48,294 bases of DNA from Streptomyces hydrogenans (GTDB taxonomy: Bacteria; Actinomycetota; Actinomycetes; Streptomycetales; Streptomycetaceae). The DNA lies in contig NZ_BNBS01000061.1 of the NCBI RefSeq assembly GCF_014656075.1, forward strand, positions 1-48,294, written 5' to 3'. The notes beneath the pieces were generated by a model. It searched no databases and was not told the origin of the DNA. It worked only from the letters and a program-made list of their open reading frames with translations. Every line of letters starts with the position of its first letter. The stretch's first letter is position 1. Shown here piece by piece: positions 34,573-43,796 of the stretch. Both the position numbers and the translations under genes were made by a program.

Positions 34573-34650
34573 GTCCAACGAAGTCGCCGCGCGCCGAAGA
34601 GCCATGTAAGCCCTGGTCAGAGGGGGAATGAAGATGTGTCCAACGAAGTC
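34573..34650 (+). promoter_or_regulatory. Divergent promoter with paired 13-bp repeats
   Basis: GTCCAACGAAGTC occurs exactly at 34573-34585 and 34638-34650. The second copy lies inside the first codons of the NTPase gene. Widely spaced identical sites suggest autoregulation by looping, or a second start after a small duplication. Confidence 0.45.
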
Positions 34651-37600
34651 TTCGGCGGACGGCGGACAGGCCGGCGACGGACCGCCGAAGATGTTCGCCA
34701 GGGACCTGAAGGCGCTCTACGAGGCCGCGGGCGGCAAGGCGTTGGGGTACCCCCGCCTGATAGCCGAGGGCACGAAGCACGGCTTCACGGTGGGCAAATC
34801 GAACCTGAGCGGCTGGTTTCTCGACTCACCACCGCAGTCGCCCCGGCACGTCGATTACGTTCTGACCGTGTTGATCCCCTTCCTGGAGGATCGCGCGGCG
34901 CTCCACTCCCCGGGCCATCACCGGGTCCCCGACGGAGTGTGGGGCCGTCGGCTGAGCGCCGCACAGGCCGTCAGCAGGAGTGGGCAGGGCGGCCGCGGCT
35001 CTCGTGTCCACGCAGCGTCCGCCGGGCGTCTCCTGGGCGGGGCCTCCCCGACCCTCCAGGACGTCCTCCCCCGCGACTTCGTCGGGCGAGAGCCGGAATG
35101 CGCCGATCTGACGGCTTTCATGACCGCTCCCGACGGGTCTCCGTCGTACCTCTGGTACCAGGCAGGGCCCTGGGCGGGGAAGACCGCGCTGCTGGCGTGG
35201 TTCCTCGCCCGAGAGCTGCCCGCCGGAGTCGACGTCGCCCACTACTTCGTCTCCGGACGTCACGGGACCGATCGTCGTCTCGGCTTCGCGCGGACGATCG
35301 CCGCTCAGCTGGCCGTGGCCGCGGGCAGCAGGCGCCGGCCGCCGCTGGACCCGAAGCATGCGGACCTCGACCCGTGGTACGAGGTCGCGGCGCAGGAGTG
35401 CGAGAAGCGGGGCCGCCGTCTGGTACTGGTCGTCGACGGGCTCGACGAGGACGCCGACGCGAGTCTCGAATGCCGGGGCATCGCCGGGTTGCTGCCGAAG
35501 AAGCCGCCGCACGGCATGCGGGTCATCGTCTCCGGGCGGCCGAACCCGCGGGTTCCGGCGGGACTCGCCGCGGACCACCCGTTGCGGGAACGCGGCATCG
35601 TCCGGCGGCTGTCCGACTCCCCCGAGGCGCGAATCATCCGCGATGCCGCGACCACAGAACTGCACACCTTGCTCGAGGACCCTGAGTTCGGCCAGCGCCT
35701 TCTCGGGCTGCTCGTCGCCGCTGGCGGGGCCCTCAGCTGGAAAGACCTGGGCGAGCTCCTGGGGATCACCAAGCATGCCGTGAAGGCGAAGCTCCGCACG
35801 GTAGTGGGCCGTTCGCTGGCACCCTCCCGTGTCGATCTGCTTCCTCTGGATGCTCAGTCCGAGGCGGAAGCGGAGAAAGAGCGACAGACCTTCGTGATCG
35901 CCCATGCCGAACTGCATGAGACAGCATGCGAAGACCTCGGGTGGCCCATCCTGGACAACTGCCTCGATGACCTTCATCGCTGGGCCCGGCACTACCAGGA
36001 GAAGAAGCACTGGCCCGACCACACCCCGAACTACCTCCTCACCGGCTACACCCGTCTCGTACGCGAGGAGGCTCCCGATCGGCTTGCCGGGCTCGTACTC
36101 GATCCTCGGCGGCAGCTTCGGCTCGTGCTGCGGTCGGGGGCGGACGTCGCGCTCCGTGACGTCGAGTCGGTGGCGCCGTCCGACGGGGAGGAGGGCGCTC
36201 CGGCGCTGGCGGCGGCGGTCGCCGTGTCGCGGGACCTGCTGCGGGGACGCGTGGAGGAGTTGCCCGAGTCCGTGGCCCGGACGGTCGCCCGGCTCGGTGA
36301 CGCGGGGCGGGCGCGGGCGCTGGTGGGGGCGTTGGGGAGGGCCGTCGACAAGGCCGTACACCTGGCCGACCTCGCACGGGCCCTGCACGCGAGGGGCGAC
36401 GAGGAGGCCGCGGCCACCGCACGTGCGGCAGTCAGGTGGGCGGCCACCGCACGGCGGGAGGCGGGCCGGTTCGCCTCCGCCGTCGACGAGGCGGAGGCCG
36501 CGGCGGCGCGGGCGGCCGTCGCACTGCTGGAGACGGCCCTCGCGCCGGACCGGGGCGACGACCTCCGGGAGGCGCTCGCGCTGTTGCGTGCCACGCGGGG
36601 GACGGGTTCGGCGCGGTACGAGGCCTGGGCGCTGGCGGCCCGTCTGCTGGCGCCGGAGCATCAGGACGAGGCCGCGACGCTGCTGGACGGGCTGGAAGAG
36701 GAAGCCGAAGAACTGGAAGCGCGAGGGGATTCGGCCGAGGCCGTTCAGGTGTGGGAGGCCGTCGTGGCCTCGGATCCCGCTCGTGCCGCACGCCTTCACG
36801 ATCGGGTGCTGGCCCATGTGACGGAGGTGTGGGAGGACGGCCCGACGCTGGAGAAGGTCGGTGTGGTCGCGGTCGCCGCCTCCCTCGTGGCACGGTCGCG
36901 GCCGGAGCCGGCCGCACGGCTCGTGGACGCGGCACGGCAGTACCTGGAGGGCGTGCTGGGTGGGGACGGCGTGGGGCTTTCGGCCGCGGACGCGTTCCAT
37001 GTCGAGTTCGGTTTCCGGGACACCCTGGAGGCGTTCTGCCGGGCCCTCGACGAGGTCGGGGCGCTGCCGGAGGCGGTCAATCGGGTGCGGGAGCTCGGGC
37101 TTCGTGTTGTTCCGGTGGAGGCCGAGGAAGAGGTGCTCGATCCCGATCCGTTCGAGGATCGCTCGTTCGTCGAGGCCGGACGGGTCGCGGACCAGGCCCT
37201 CGCCCTGGCCGACCGTGGGTCCGAGGACGAGGCCGAGCAGCGGTTGGAGCAGGCGCTGGCGCTGCTTCCGGCGGGCGGGACCGGTGAGGGGCTCAGTCCG
37301 GTGTGGGTGGCGGAGCTGGCGGGGGCGCTCGTCCGTACGGATGCTCTCGAGGCTGCCGGAGAGATGCTCAGGACCGTGCGGCGGCCTGCCGATCAGGTGC
37401 GGGTGAACGCCGCTTTGGCGTTGGCCTGTGCGGATGGCGGTCGGCCCGACGCCGCGCGTGGCTACGCGCGGGAGGCGGAGCGGGGGGCCGGCGGAGCCGA
37501 TACGGACTGGACCCATGCCGCGCAGGCGTTGGCCGGTGTCGGGGACGTGGAGGGCGCGGTGGACCTGCTGACGCGGCTTGGGCAGCAGCCGGACCGGGCC

Positions 37601-38380
37601 GGGACGCGGGCCGCCTGGCGGAAGACCGACCAAGCGGTGCGCATCGCCGTCGCGGCCGAACTCGCGGCGTTTTCCCCCGAGGCCGCGGGCGAAGTGCTCC
37701 TGCCCGTCCTGAAGCGCCTGGACGCCGCGCGGAAGGCCGTCCGGAGCCAGACGCTGCTGACCTCGGTCGTGGAACTCGTCCCGGCCGCGCCCCGGCTGCC
37801 GTCGCCCGCGCGGGAGCTCTTCGACGACCTCATGGAGGCGGCGCGGACGCAGGCCGCGCGGAGCGGTCCGCAGTCCTGGCGGCCCGAGGACGTGCTTGTC
37901 GTCGCCTTCCTGCGGCTGGGGGCCGGGGACTTGCCCGGCCGTCAGGTGGACTGGCTGAGGCAGGAGCTGCGCAACCGTGGGGCCGAGCACTTCCCGACCG
38001 CCGCGCTGGCCGTGCTGCACGCGGCGCTCGGCGACATCGCGGCGGCCGAGGCCATCGCGGGGCTGCCGGCCGTTCCGCACCACCGGGCGGCGGCGCTGAC
38101 CGCGGTGGCCTCGCACCTCGCCCGCGTACCGGTCCGTCCGTTCCCCGTCCCCGGTGCGGGCGGTACGGACTCCTTCACGCGTGCCGTCCAGCACTTGGCC
38201 CTGACGGCGACGCCGCTCACGGTCCCCGCTCCTGGGGCCGCCCTCGGGGTCCTGGGGCGGGTATTGACCACCGCCGGCTGGTACCACGCCCTTCCGGTTC
38301 TGGCCCGGGTCGCTCCGGAGGCGGTACAGGCCGTCCACGAGATCGCCGCGGTCCACCTCAGCGTCACCGCCCGTTCCTAG
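34628..38380 (+). CDS. STAND-type NTPase with N-terminal HTH-like domain and helical-repeat C-terminus
   Basis: A 1250-residue signal-transduction ATPase. Residues about 22-90 are a small helix-turn-helix-like domain (FARDLKALYEAAGGKALGYP, then VGKSNLSGWFL). The NTPase core follows: DFVGREPECADL, Walker A QAGPWAGKTALL (about 178-189), Walker B LVLVVDGLDEDAD (about 265-277) and sensor-like VIVSGRPNPRV (about 299-309). A winged helix is near 355-400. From about 500 to the end are many Ala/Leu/Glu-rich helical pairs of TPR/alpha-solenoid type, a likely ligand-sensing arm. This is the architecture of NLR-like defence proteins. There is no recognisable nuclease or other effector, so signalling may pass through the HTH or the divergent membrane protein. 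It sits between Cascade and array 3. ATG 34628 follows AGGGGGA. Confidence 0.78.
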   Translation: MKMCPTKSSADGGQAGDGPPKMFARDLKALYEAAGGKALGYPRLIAEGTKHGFTVGKSNLSGWFLDSPPQSPRHVDYVLTVLIPFLEDRAALHSPGHHRVPDGVWGRRLSAAQAVSRSGQGGRGSRVHAASAGRLLGGASPTLQDVLPRDFVGREPECADLTAFMTAPDGSPSYLWYQAGPWAGKTALLAWFLARELPAGVDVAHYFVSGRHGTDRRLGFARTIAAQLAVAAGSRRRPPLDPKHADLDPWYEVAAQECEKRGRRLVLVVDGLDEDADASLECRGIAGLLPKKPPHGMRVIVSGRPNPRVPAGLAADHPLRERGIVRRLSDSPEARIIRDAATTELHTLLEDPEFGQRLLGLLVAAGGALSWKDLGELLGITKHAVKAKLRTVVGRSLAPSRVDLLPLDAQSEAEAEKERQTFVIAHAELHETACEDLGWPILDNCLDDLHRWARHYQEKKHWPDHTPNYLLTGYTRLVREEAPDRLAGLVLDPRRQLRLVLRSGADVALRDVESVAPSDGEEGAPALAAAVAVSRDLLRGRVEELPESVARTVARLGDAGRARALVGALGRAVDKAVHLADLARALHARGDEEAAATARAAVRWAATARREAGRFASAVDEAEAAAARAAVALLETALAPDRGDDLREALALLRATRGTGSARYEAWALAARLLAPEHQDEAATLLDGLEEEAEELEARGDSAEAVQVWEAVVASDPARAARLHDRVLAHVTEVWEDGPTLEKVGVVAVAASLVARSRPEPAARLVDAARQYLEGVLGGDGVGLSAADAFHVEFGFRDTLEAFCRALDEVGALPEAVNRVRELGLRVVPVEAEEEVLDPDPFEDRSFVEAGRVADQALALADRGSEDEAEQRLEQALALLPAGGTGEGLSPVWVAELAGALVRTDALEAAGEMLRTVRRPADQVRVNAALALACADGGRPDAARGYAREAERGAGGADTDWTHAAQALAGVGDVEGAVDLLTRLGQQPDRAGTRAAWRKTDQAVRIAVAAELAAFSPEAAGEVLLPVLKRLDAARKAVRSQTLLTSVVELVPAAPRLPSPARELFDDLMEAARTQAARSGPQSWRPEDVLVVAFLRLGAGDLPGRQVDWLRQELRNRGAEHFPTAALAVLHAALGDIAAAEAIAGLPAVPHHRAAALTAVASHLARVPVRPFPVPGAGGTDSFTRAVQHLALTATPLTVPAPGAALGVLGRVLTTAGWYHALPVLARVAPEAVQAVHEIAAVHLSVTARS

Positions 38381-38416
38381 CAGTGCAATGGTGTTTGCCG
38401 TGCCTGAGCCTTTTCA

Positions 38417-38631
38417 CTGCTCCCCGCTCGCCCGGGGATGGACCCCGGACGACGGACGACGGAGGCGCGGCCGTCGGGCTCACGCTGCTTTCCTGCCCGC
38501 GCGGGGATGGTCCCGCATCGCGGCCGTGATGGCGGCGGCGAGAGGCCTGCTCCCCGCCAGCGCGGGGATGGCCCCGGCGCTGGCGTCCCCGACCGGCTGT
38601 CATTCAGCCGGTGGGCCTGCACGCCCGCAGG
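38417..38631 (+). CRISPR. CRISPR array 3, first part (3-4 worn repeats)
   Basis: Repeats at 38417, 38485 and 38547 and a broken one at 38617 (CTGCACGCCCGCAGG) follow the NTPase gene by 36 nt. Spacing and sequence are irregular and no leader is present, so this looks like the old end of an array, interrupted by a hairpin insert. Confidence 0.75.
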
Positions 38632-38676
38632 CCTGGCCGTGGCGGGGGAGTGAACCGCTACCCCACCACGGCCAGG
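38632..38676 (+). repeat. Hairpin insert, copy C
   Basis: CCTGGCCGTGG pairs with CCACGGCCAGG, and GGGG with CCCC inside, giving a strong stem directly after a broken CRISPR repeat. Its left half matches the inserts at 28522 and 41182 (GGCCTGGCCGTGGCGGGGGA). Confidence 0.6.
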
Positions 38677-38769
38677 CCCGTGCCCGCGCCGCGTACCGGC
38701 CGCCGTCCGTTCGGAGGCGGCCCCGCTGGCCCCGGACACCCCGCCCCGCGGAAGTAAAGCCCGGCTTTT

Positions 38770-38920
38770 CTCTCGTGCCGGCCGCCGTCCCGCGCCCCGG
38801 TAGGGGCGGGTCCAGCCCGTGCCGGGGCGCGGGCCAGGCCCGGTGCCCAGCGCGCTCTGCGGGCAGTATCACAGGGCCGCCCCTGCACGCCGTCTGACGG
38901 CGCCTCTGCCCCGCCTGGGT
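38770..38920 (+). repeat. Copy 2 of the dispersed non-coding repeat
   Basis: Shares ordered blocks with 20222-20420 (see that entry), including CAGCCCGTGCCG and GGGCAGTATCACAGGGCCGC. Here it splits a CRISPR array: worn repeats lie to the left at 38417-38631 and to the right from 38921. Together with the hairpin insert it makes a spacer-free gap of about 290 nt. Confidence 0.5.
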
Positions 38921-39310
38921 GTTGCTCCCTGCCCGCGCGGGGATGGTCCCTCGAACTGCGCAGCCGCCACGCGGTGTTCGTCCTGCCCCCCGCTCGCGCG
39001 GGGATGGATCCACGGAGTGGGTACAGACCGTGCCCGACCACGTGCTGCTCCCCGCCTGCGTGGGGATGGTCCCGCCTTCAGCACGGCCTCGTGCATCGGG
39101 ATGTTCTGCTCCCCGCCTGCGCGGGGACGGTCCCCGGTCGAGCTTGTTCACGATCGGACCGGCCACCTGCTCTCCGCCCGTGCGGGGATGGTCCCTCCTC
39201 GAGGGCGTCGCCCATCTTGTCCAGCTCCTGCTTCCCGTGCTCGCGGGGATGCCACTCACCCCCTTCCTCTCCCACCGCTCATCTGCTCCCCTCGCCCGCA
39301 GAGCTTGTGG
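38921..39310 (+). CRISPR. CRISPR array 3, second part (about 7 repeats)
   Basis: Repeats at about 38921, 38982, 39043, 39104, 39165, 39226 and 39287 keep the 61-nt period. Most end GGTCC(C), unlike the GGACCC of array 1. The last (CTGCTCCCCTCGCCCGCAGA) is broken and runs into leader 2. Confidence 0.85.
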
Positions 39311-39408
39311 GCTTGTGGGAGCCAGGGTTGGGGCTGGGGGTTTTGTCTGATTCGGTGAGAGTTACTTGGGAGCGGGTCGGCGTCGGGTAGAACTGCAGGT
39401 CAGGAAGT
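39311..39408 (+). promoter_or_regulatory. CRISPR leader 2 (short form)
   Basis: Leader core only: GGTTTTGTCTGATTCGGTGA, GAGTTACTTGGGAGCGGG and GTAGAACTGCAGGTCAGGAA before the first repeat of array 4. TTGGGA and TAGAAC, 16 nt apart, give a promoter candidate. The long CTCACC-rich part seen in leaders 1, 4 and 5 is missing. Confidence 0.78.
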
Positions 39409-39790
39409 CTGCTCCCCGATCGCGCGGGGATGGCCCCAACATTGGCCACCTGCCGACCAAGATCCCGACCTGCTCCCCGCGCACGCGGGGATTGGCCCCA
39501 GGCCCGGGGCGGTGGCGGTGCTGGTGGCGGTCTGCTCCCCGCCTGCGCGGGGATGTCCCCGTCCGCGCGCTGCGGGGCAACCCCGGTGGCCGCTGCTCCC
39601 CGCCTACGCGGGGATGGTCCCGCGGTCCAGACCGCGTACGACAAGAAGTTCGGCTGCTCCTGCTCGCGCGGGGATGGTTCCGACACGCGCGTTCCGCCGT
39701 CGTTGAACGGGATCTGCTCCCCGCCCGCGAGGGCCCCGTTCGACGGCTGCCTTGGCGATGTCCTCGGGATGCTCCCCGCGCTCGCGGGGC
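39409..39790 (+). CRISPR. CRISPR array 4 (7 repeats)
   Basis: A short I-E array starting directly at leader 2. Repeats begin at 39409 and about every 61 nt (39470, 39532, 39592, 39653, 39713, 39770). The last two are worn or truncated (CTCCCCGCGCTCGCGGGGCT) and lead straight into leader 3. Confidence 0.88.
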
Positions 39791-39887
39791 TTGCGGGGGC
39801 CAGGGGTAGGGCTGGGGGGTTTTGTCTGTTTCGGTGAAAGTTGCTTGGGAGGGGGTCGGCGTCGGGTAGAACTGCAGGTCAGGAAGT
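39791..39887 (+). promoter_or_regulatory. CRISPR leader 3 (short form)
   Basis: Near-copy of leader 2: GGTTTTGTCTGTTTCGGTGA, AAGTTGCTTGGGAGGGGG and GTAGAACTGCAGGTCAGGAA. It has the same promoter-like pair (TTGGGA/TAGAAC). It lies only about 480 nt downstream of leader 2. Confidence 0.8.
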
Positions 39888-42790
39888 CTGCTCCCCGCCC
39901 GCGCGGGGATGGCCCCTTCCACACCTCGGCTGGGAGGTAGAGGGTGGCCTGCTTCTTGCTTGTGCAGGGATGGTCCCCGCTCGGCGAGGCCGGACACCGT
40001 CCGGCTCGTCTGCTCCTCGCCCCCGCGGGGATGGACCCGTCCCGCCCCTCTGGGAGCGGTAGCCCCCCCGGCTATTCCCCGCGCGCGGGGATGGACCCGA
40101 CGCTCGCAACCCCGAGGCCGCCCCCGGCCACTGCTCCCCGCCTGCGCGGGGATGGCCCCCGGCCGGCCCGGGATCTTCCCGGGGTGGTGGCTCTCTGCCC
40201 GCGCGGGGGTGGCCCCCCGCGATGGACGACCCGCGGAGCTGGTTCGACTGCTCTCCGCGCCCGCGGGGATGGCTCCACCTTCGGGTTCAGGAACAGCTCG
40301 CGCGGGACCTGTTCCCCGCGCCCGCGGGGACGGCCCCTCCAGACGGCCGGTCTTGTCGTCGGCGCGGGTCCGCTCCCCGCCCGAGCAGGAAGGGCCCCTG
40401 CGTACCGCGAACTGGCACCGGTCCATGCTCTGCTCCCCGCGTCTGCGGGGATGGACCTGCGGCGGCCGGCAACCAAATCCTCGCCCAGGTCTGCTCCTCG
40501 CGCCCGCGGGGAAGGTCCCGCTCTGCGGCAGGGCAGCGGGGTCCGCCTCGACTGTTCCCCGTGCCCGAGGGGACGGTCCCGAGCCGAACGAGGTCTACGG
40601 TGGCGACGCGGTCTGCTCCCCGCTCGCGCGGGGATGGACCCGCGCCGCTGACACTGGGCATGCTGGAGTCCGGCTGCTCCCCGCTCGCGCGGGGATGGCC
40701 CCACCGAGGGAACGCCAGGAACGCTCCCGTTCTCTGCTCCCCGCGCCCGCGGGGATGGACCCTCGAATGTCTCCGGGACCTCGCCCCACGCGTCCTGCTC
40801 CCGCGCTCGCGGGGATGGACCCGAGGCCGACGTCCGTGCGCTCCTGGCGTCGGCCTGCTCCCCACGCCCGGGGGGATGGTCCCGCGGTGCCGCCCGCGAT
40901 CATGTCGTTCCACTGCTGCTCCCCGCTTGCGCGGGGATGGACCCCCAAACGCTTCGGCGTGCGACCGGTTCGACGTCTGCTCCCCGCGGCTGCGGGGATG
41001 GGCCCCTGGACCATCTAGCCATCGGGCACTGGGGTATCTGCTCTCCGCGCCCTGCGGGGATGGACCCCGCCGGTCGGCAGGGAGCACGAGACCCTGGTCT
41101 ATCCCCGTGCCTGCGGGGATAGACCCGCCCGCCTCGCCGCCTGGCGCACGCTGACGGACTGTTCCCCGCGCCCGCAGGCCTGGCCGTGGCGGGGGAGTGG
41201 GCCACCGCCCACGGCCGGCCCCGCGCCTGGCCTCCGCCTTGCTCCCCGCCTGCGCGGGGATGGTCCCCGCACCACGCCCGGCATCGAGCAGTCGGCCGCC
41301 TGCTCCTCGCCTGCGCGGGGATGGTCCCATCAGGACGAAGCAGACCACTCGGTGGCTGTCCTGCTCCCCGCGCCCGCGGGGATGGACCCCCCGAGCAGCA
41401 GGAGCAGATCGTGGCCATGCTCTGCTCCCCGCGTCCGCGGGGATGGACCCGAGGCGTCGCCCGGCTGGTCCACACCGAAGCACTGCTCCCCGCCCGCGCG
41501 GGGATGGTCCCTTGTGGCCGGGCGGGAGCCGGTCGAGCCAGTCCTGCTCCTCGCTCGCGCGGGAATGGTCCCATGGGCGCCCCCTCGGGTGTGCTGGGTT
41601 GGTGTTGCTCCCCGCTCGCGCGGGCATGGTCCCGACGGGACGAAGTGCAGGCCCTCGAACGGGGTCTGCTCCCCGCCTGCGCGGGGATGGTCCCCCGACC
41701 ACCGCGATCGCGACGTTGCTAACGATCTGCTCCCCGCCTGCGCGGGGATGGCCCCTCGCTTATCCGCGAGGGCCTGGCGACCCGTCTCTGCTCCTCCCCC
41801 GTGCGGGGATGGCCCCCACGCGGCCACGCTCGCCCTGAATAAGGGCCATTGTTCCCCGCTCGCGCGGGGGTGGACCCCGGACGTTCTCGGCGACGAGCCG
41901 GCGTGAGGGCTGCTCCCCACCTGCGTGGGGATGGACCCGACAAGAAGACCGCCCTCTGGCAGATGGGCGACTGCTCCCCGTGCCCGCGGGGACGGCCCCG
42001 AGGTCCCCGCTTCGGTCCAGGATGCCTTCAACTGCTCCCCACGTCCGCGGGGATGGCCTCGGCCACACCATGACGCGGCAGAACGCCGTGAAGTGTTCCC
42101 CGCGCCCGCGGGGATGGACCCGGCTACCACCAGGCCAAGTCGCGCACCGTCTGCTGCTCCCTGCCCACGCGGGGATGGACCCGAGCTGCCCTACGACCTG
42201 GGTGGCTTCCGTGACTGCTTCCCGCTCGCGCGGGGACGGTTCCGACCGCACGCTCATCACCGGGCCCATCCCCGTCTGCTTCCCGCCCGCGCGGGGATGG
42301 ACCCATCACGCTCTCGCGGCAGGTGATGCACGAGGGCTGCTCCCCGCCCGAGCGGGGATGGACCCGGGAGGTCGAGGAGGAGGGCGACGGGGGCGAGCTG
42401 CTCCCCGCCCGCGCGGGGATGGGCCCGGACCACGGACCTGGGCGACTTGGTCGCCGCCCTGCTCCCTGCCCGTGCGGGGATGGACCCAACGGCATCCGCA
42501 AGGTCTGGAACCTGGTCACCTGCTCCCCGTACGCGCGGGGATGGACCCCCCCTTTACCCAGAGCTGATCAAGGTTCTGGACTGCTCCCGCCCGCGTGGGG
42601 AGGGGCCCTGCTTGCCGCGCCCGCCGAAGTGCGCGCCGAGCTGCTCCCCGCGCGCGCGGGGATGGCCCGGACGTGCCCTTTGCCCTCGGGCTCATGGCTT
42701 CCTGCTCCCCGCCTGCGTGGGGATGGCCCCGTGGCGCTCGCGTTCTTCGGCGGCAAGGACTCCTGTTCCCCGCGTCTGCGGGGCTCACCT
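39888..42790 (+). CRISPR. CRISPR array 5 (about 48 repeats)
   Basis: The second longest array, beginning at leader 3. Repeats vary mainly in the stem and loop (CCCGCGC, GCTCGCG, GCGCCCGC, CCTGCGC) and in the end (GGCCCC, GGTCCC, GGACCC). Near 41090-41230 it contains a repeat, spacer and hairpin insert that also occur in array 2 (28440-28570), and near 42470-42530 a spacer shared with array 1. The final repeat (CTGTTCCCCGCGTCTGCGGG) is cut and passes into leader 4. Confidence 0.93.
41182..41216 (+). repeat. Hairpin insert in a CRISPR repeat, copy B
   Basis: GGCCGTGGCGG folds with CCGCCCACGGCC. The flanking truncated repeat and upstream spacer match those of copy A at 28522-28556. Confidence 0.6.
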
Positions 42791-43072
42791 TCCGGTGTGG
42801 GTGCTGAAGCCGCCTTTTGATGGTGGTGCTGTGTCGGTTCTTCGGTCGCTGCTGTCGGTGGGTGTGGTGAGCGGGGGAGCGGTCATGGTGGTCGTTCGCC
42901 ACCGAGGTCGCCATGCTCGGGGGTGCTCACCACCATGCTCGCCACCGGACTCACCATGTCCGGGGTTGCTCACCACGGGGCTCACCATGGGTGGCCCCTG
43001 GGGGTTTTGTCTGTTTCGGTGAAAGTTGCTTGGGAGCGTGCTGGCTTCGGGTAGAACTGCAGGTCAGGAAGA
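42791..43072 (+). promoter_or_regulatory. CRISPR leader 4 (long form)
   Basis: The core TTTTGTCTGTTTCGGTGAAA, TTGCTTGGGAGCGTG and GTAGAACTGCAGGTCAGGAA precedes array 6. A 180-nt upstream part carries GGTGAGCGGGGGAG, then GTCGCCATGCTCGGGG and a series of CTCACC(A/C) words. It is close to leader 5 over its whole length. Confidence 0.82.
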
Positions 43073-43755
43073 CTGCTCCCCGCGCACGCGGGGATGGCCC
43101 CACCACGGTTGATCAGGCCGGCTGGCTCGACCCCTGCTCCCCGCGCACGCGGGGATGGCCCCCAGGCCCGGACCATCTCGTTCTCCATGTCGAGTTGCTC
43201 CCCGCACCCGCGGGGATGGCCCCGCAAGGCTCAGCGCAAGCTGCGCGCGCGGTTCCTGCTCCCCGCGCACGCGGGGATGGCCCCGACGTCGCCGACGGCG
43301 TGCAGTCGGGCGAGTCCTGCTCCCCGCGCACGCGGGGATGGACCCTCGCCCAGTTCCTTGTTGAGCCGGCCCCCGACCTGTTCCCCGCTCGCGCGGGAGG
43401 GCCCCAGCACTCCGGCGCGAGGCCGCCGACGATCCGACTGTTCCCCGCGCGTGGGGATGGACCCACCGACCTGATGCCCGAAGAGCGGCAGGACGTCTGC
43501 TCCCCGCGCCCGCAGGTCCGTCCCCCTCTGCCGGGAGCTCGCAGCGTGCTGTCCGTACGCGCGGGGATGGACCCACTCCGCTGGGCCGCGCCGCAGACCT
43601 CACCATCCGCTCCCCGCCCGCGCGGGGATTGTCCCGTCGAGCGGGCTGCGGGCGTGAGACGAGGACGCTGCTCCCCGCGCGCGGGGATGGTCCCGCCTCG
43701 ATTTCCAGCGGCGCGCGCTGGAGATCCTGCTCCCCGCGCCCGCGGGGACGGTCCC
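43073..43755 (+). CRISPR. CRISPR array 6 (12 repeats)
   Basis: Starts at leader 4 with several identical repeats (CTGCTCCCCGCGCACGCGGG, then GATGGCCCC) at 43073, 43134, 43256 and 43317. Decay follows: 43378 onward has short stems, the unit at 43498-43549 has lost the end of one repeat, and the last repeat is at 43727. The LRR cassette begins about 40 nt later. Confidence 0.92.
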
Positions 43756-43796
43756 AAGTGGTTCGGCTACAACGTGGGTGACCCGAACCTGTGTGG

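Noticed and set aside
34826..38356. A 1176-codon minus-strand open frame opposite the STAND NTPase
   Set aside because: Shadow frame without family motifs; the plus strand has Walker A and B motifs, a good ribosome-binding site and continuous helical repeats.
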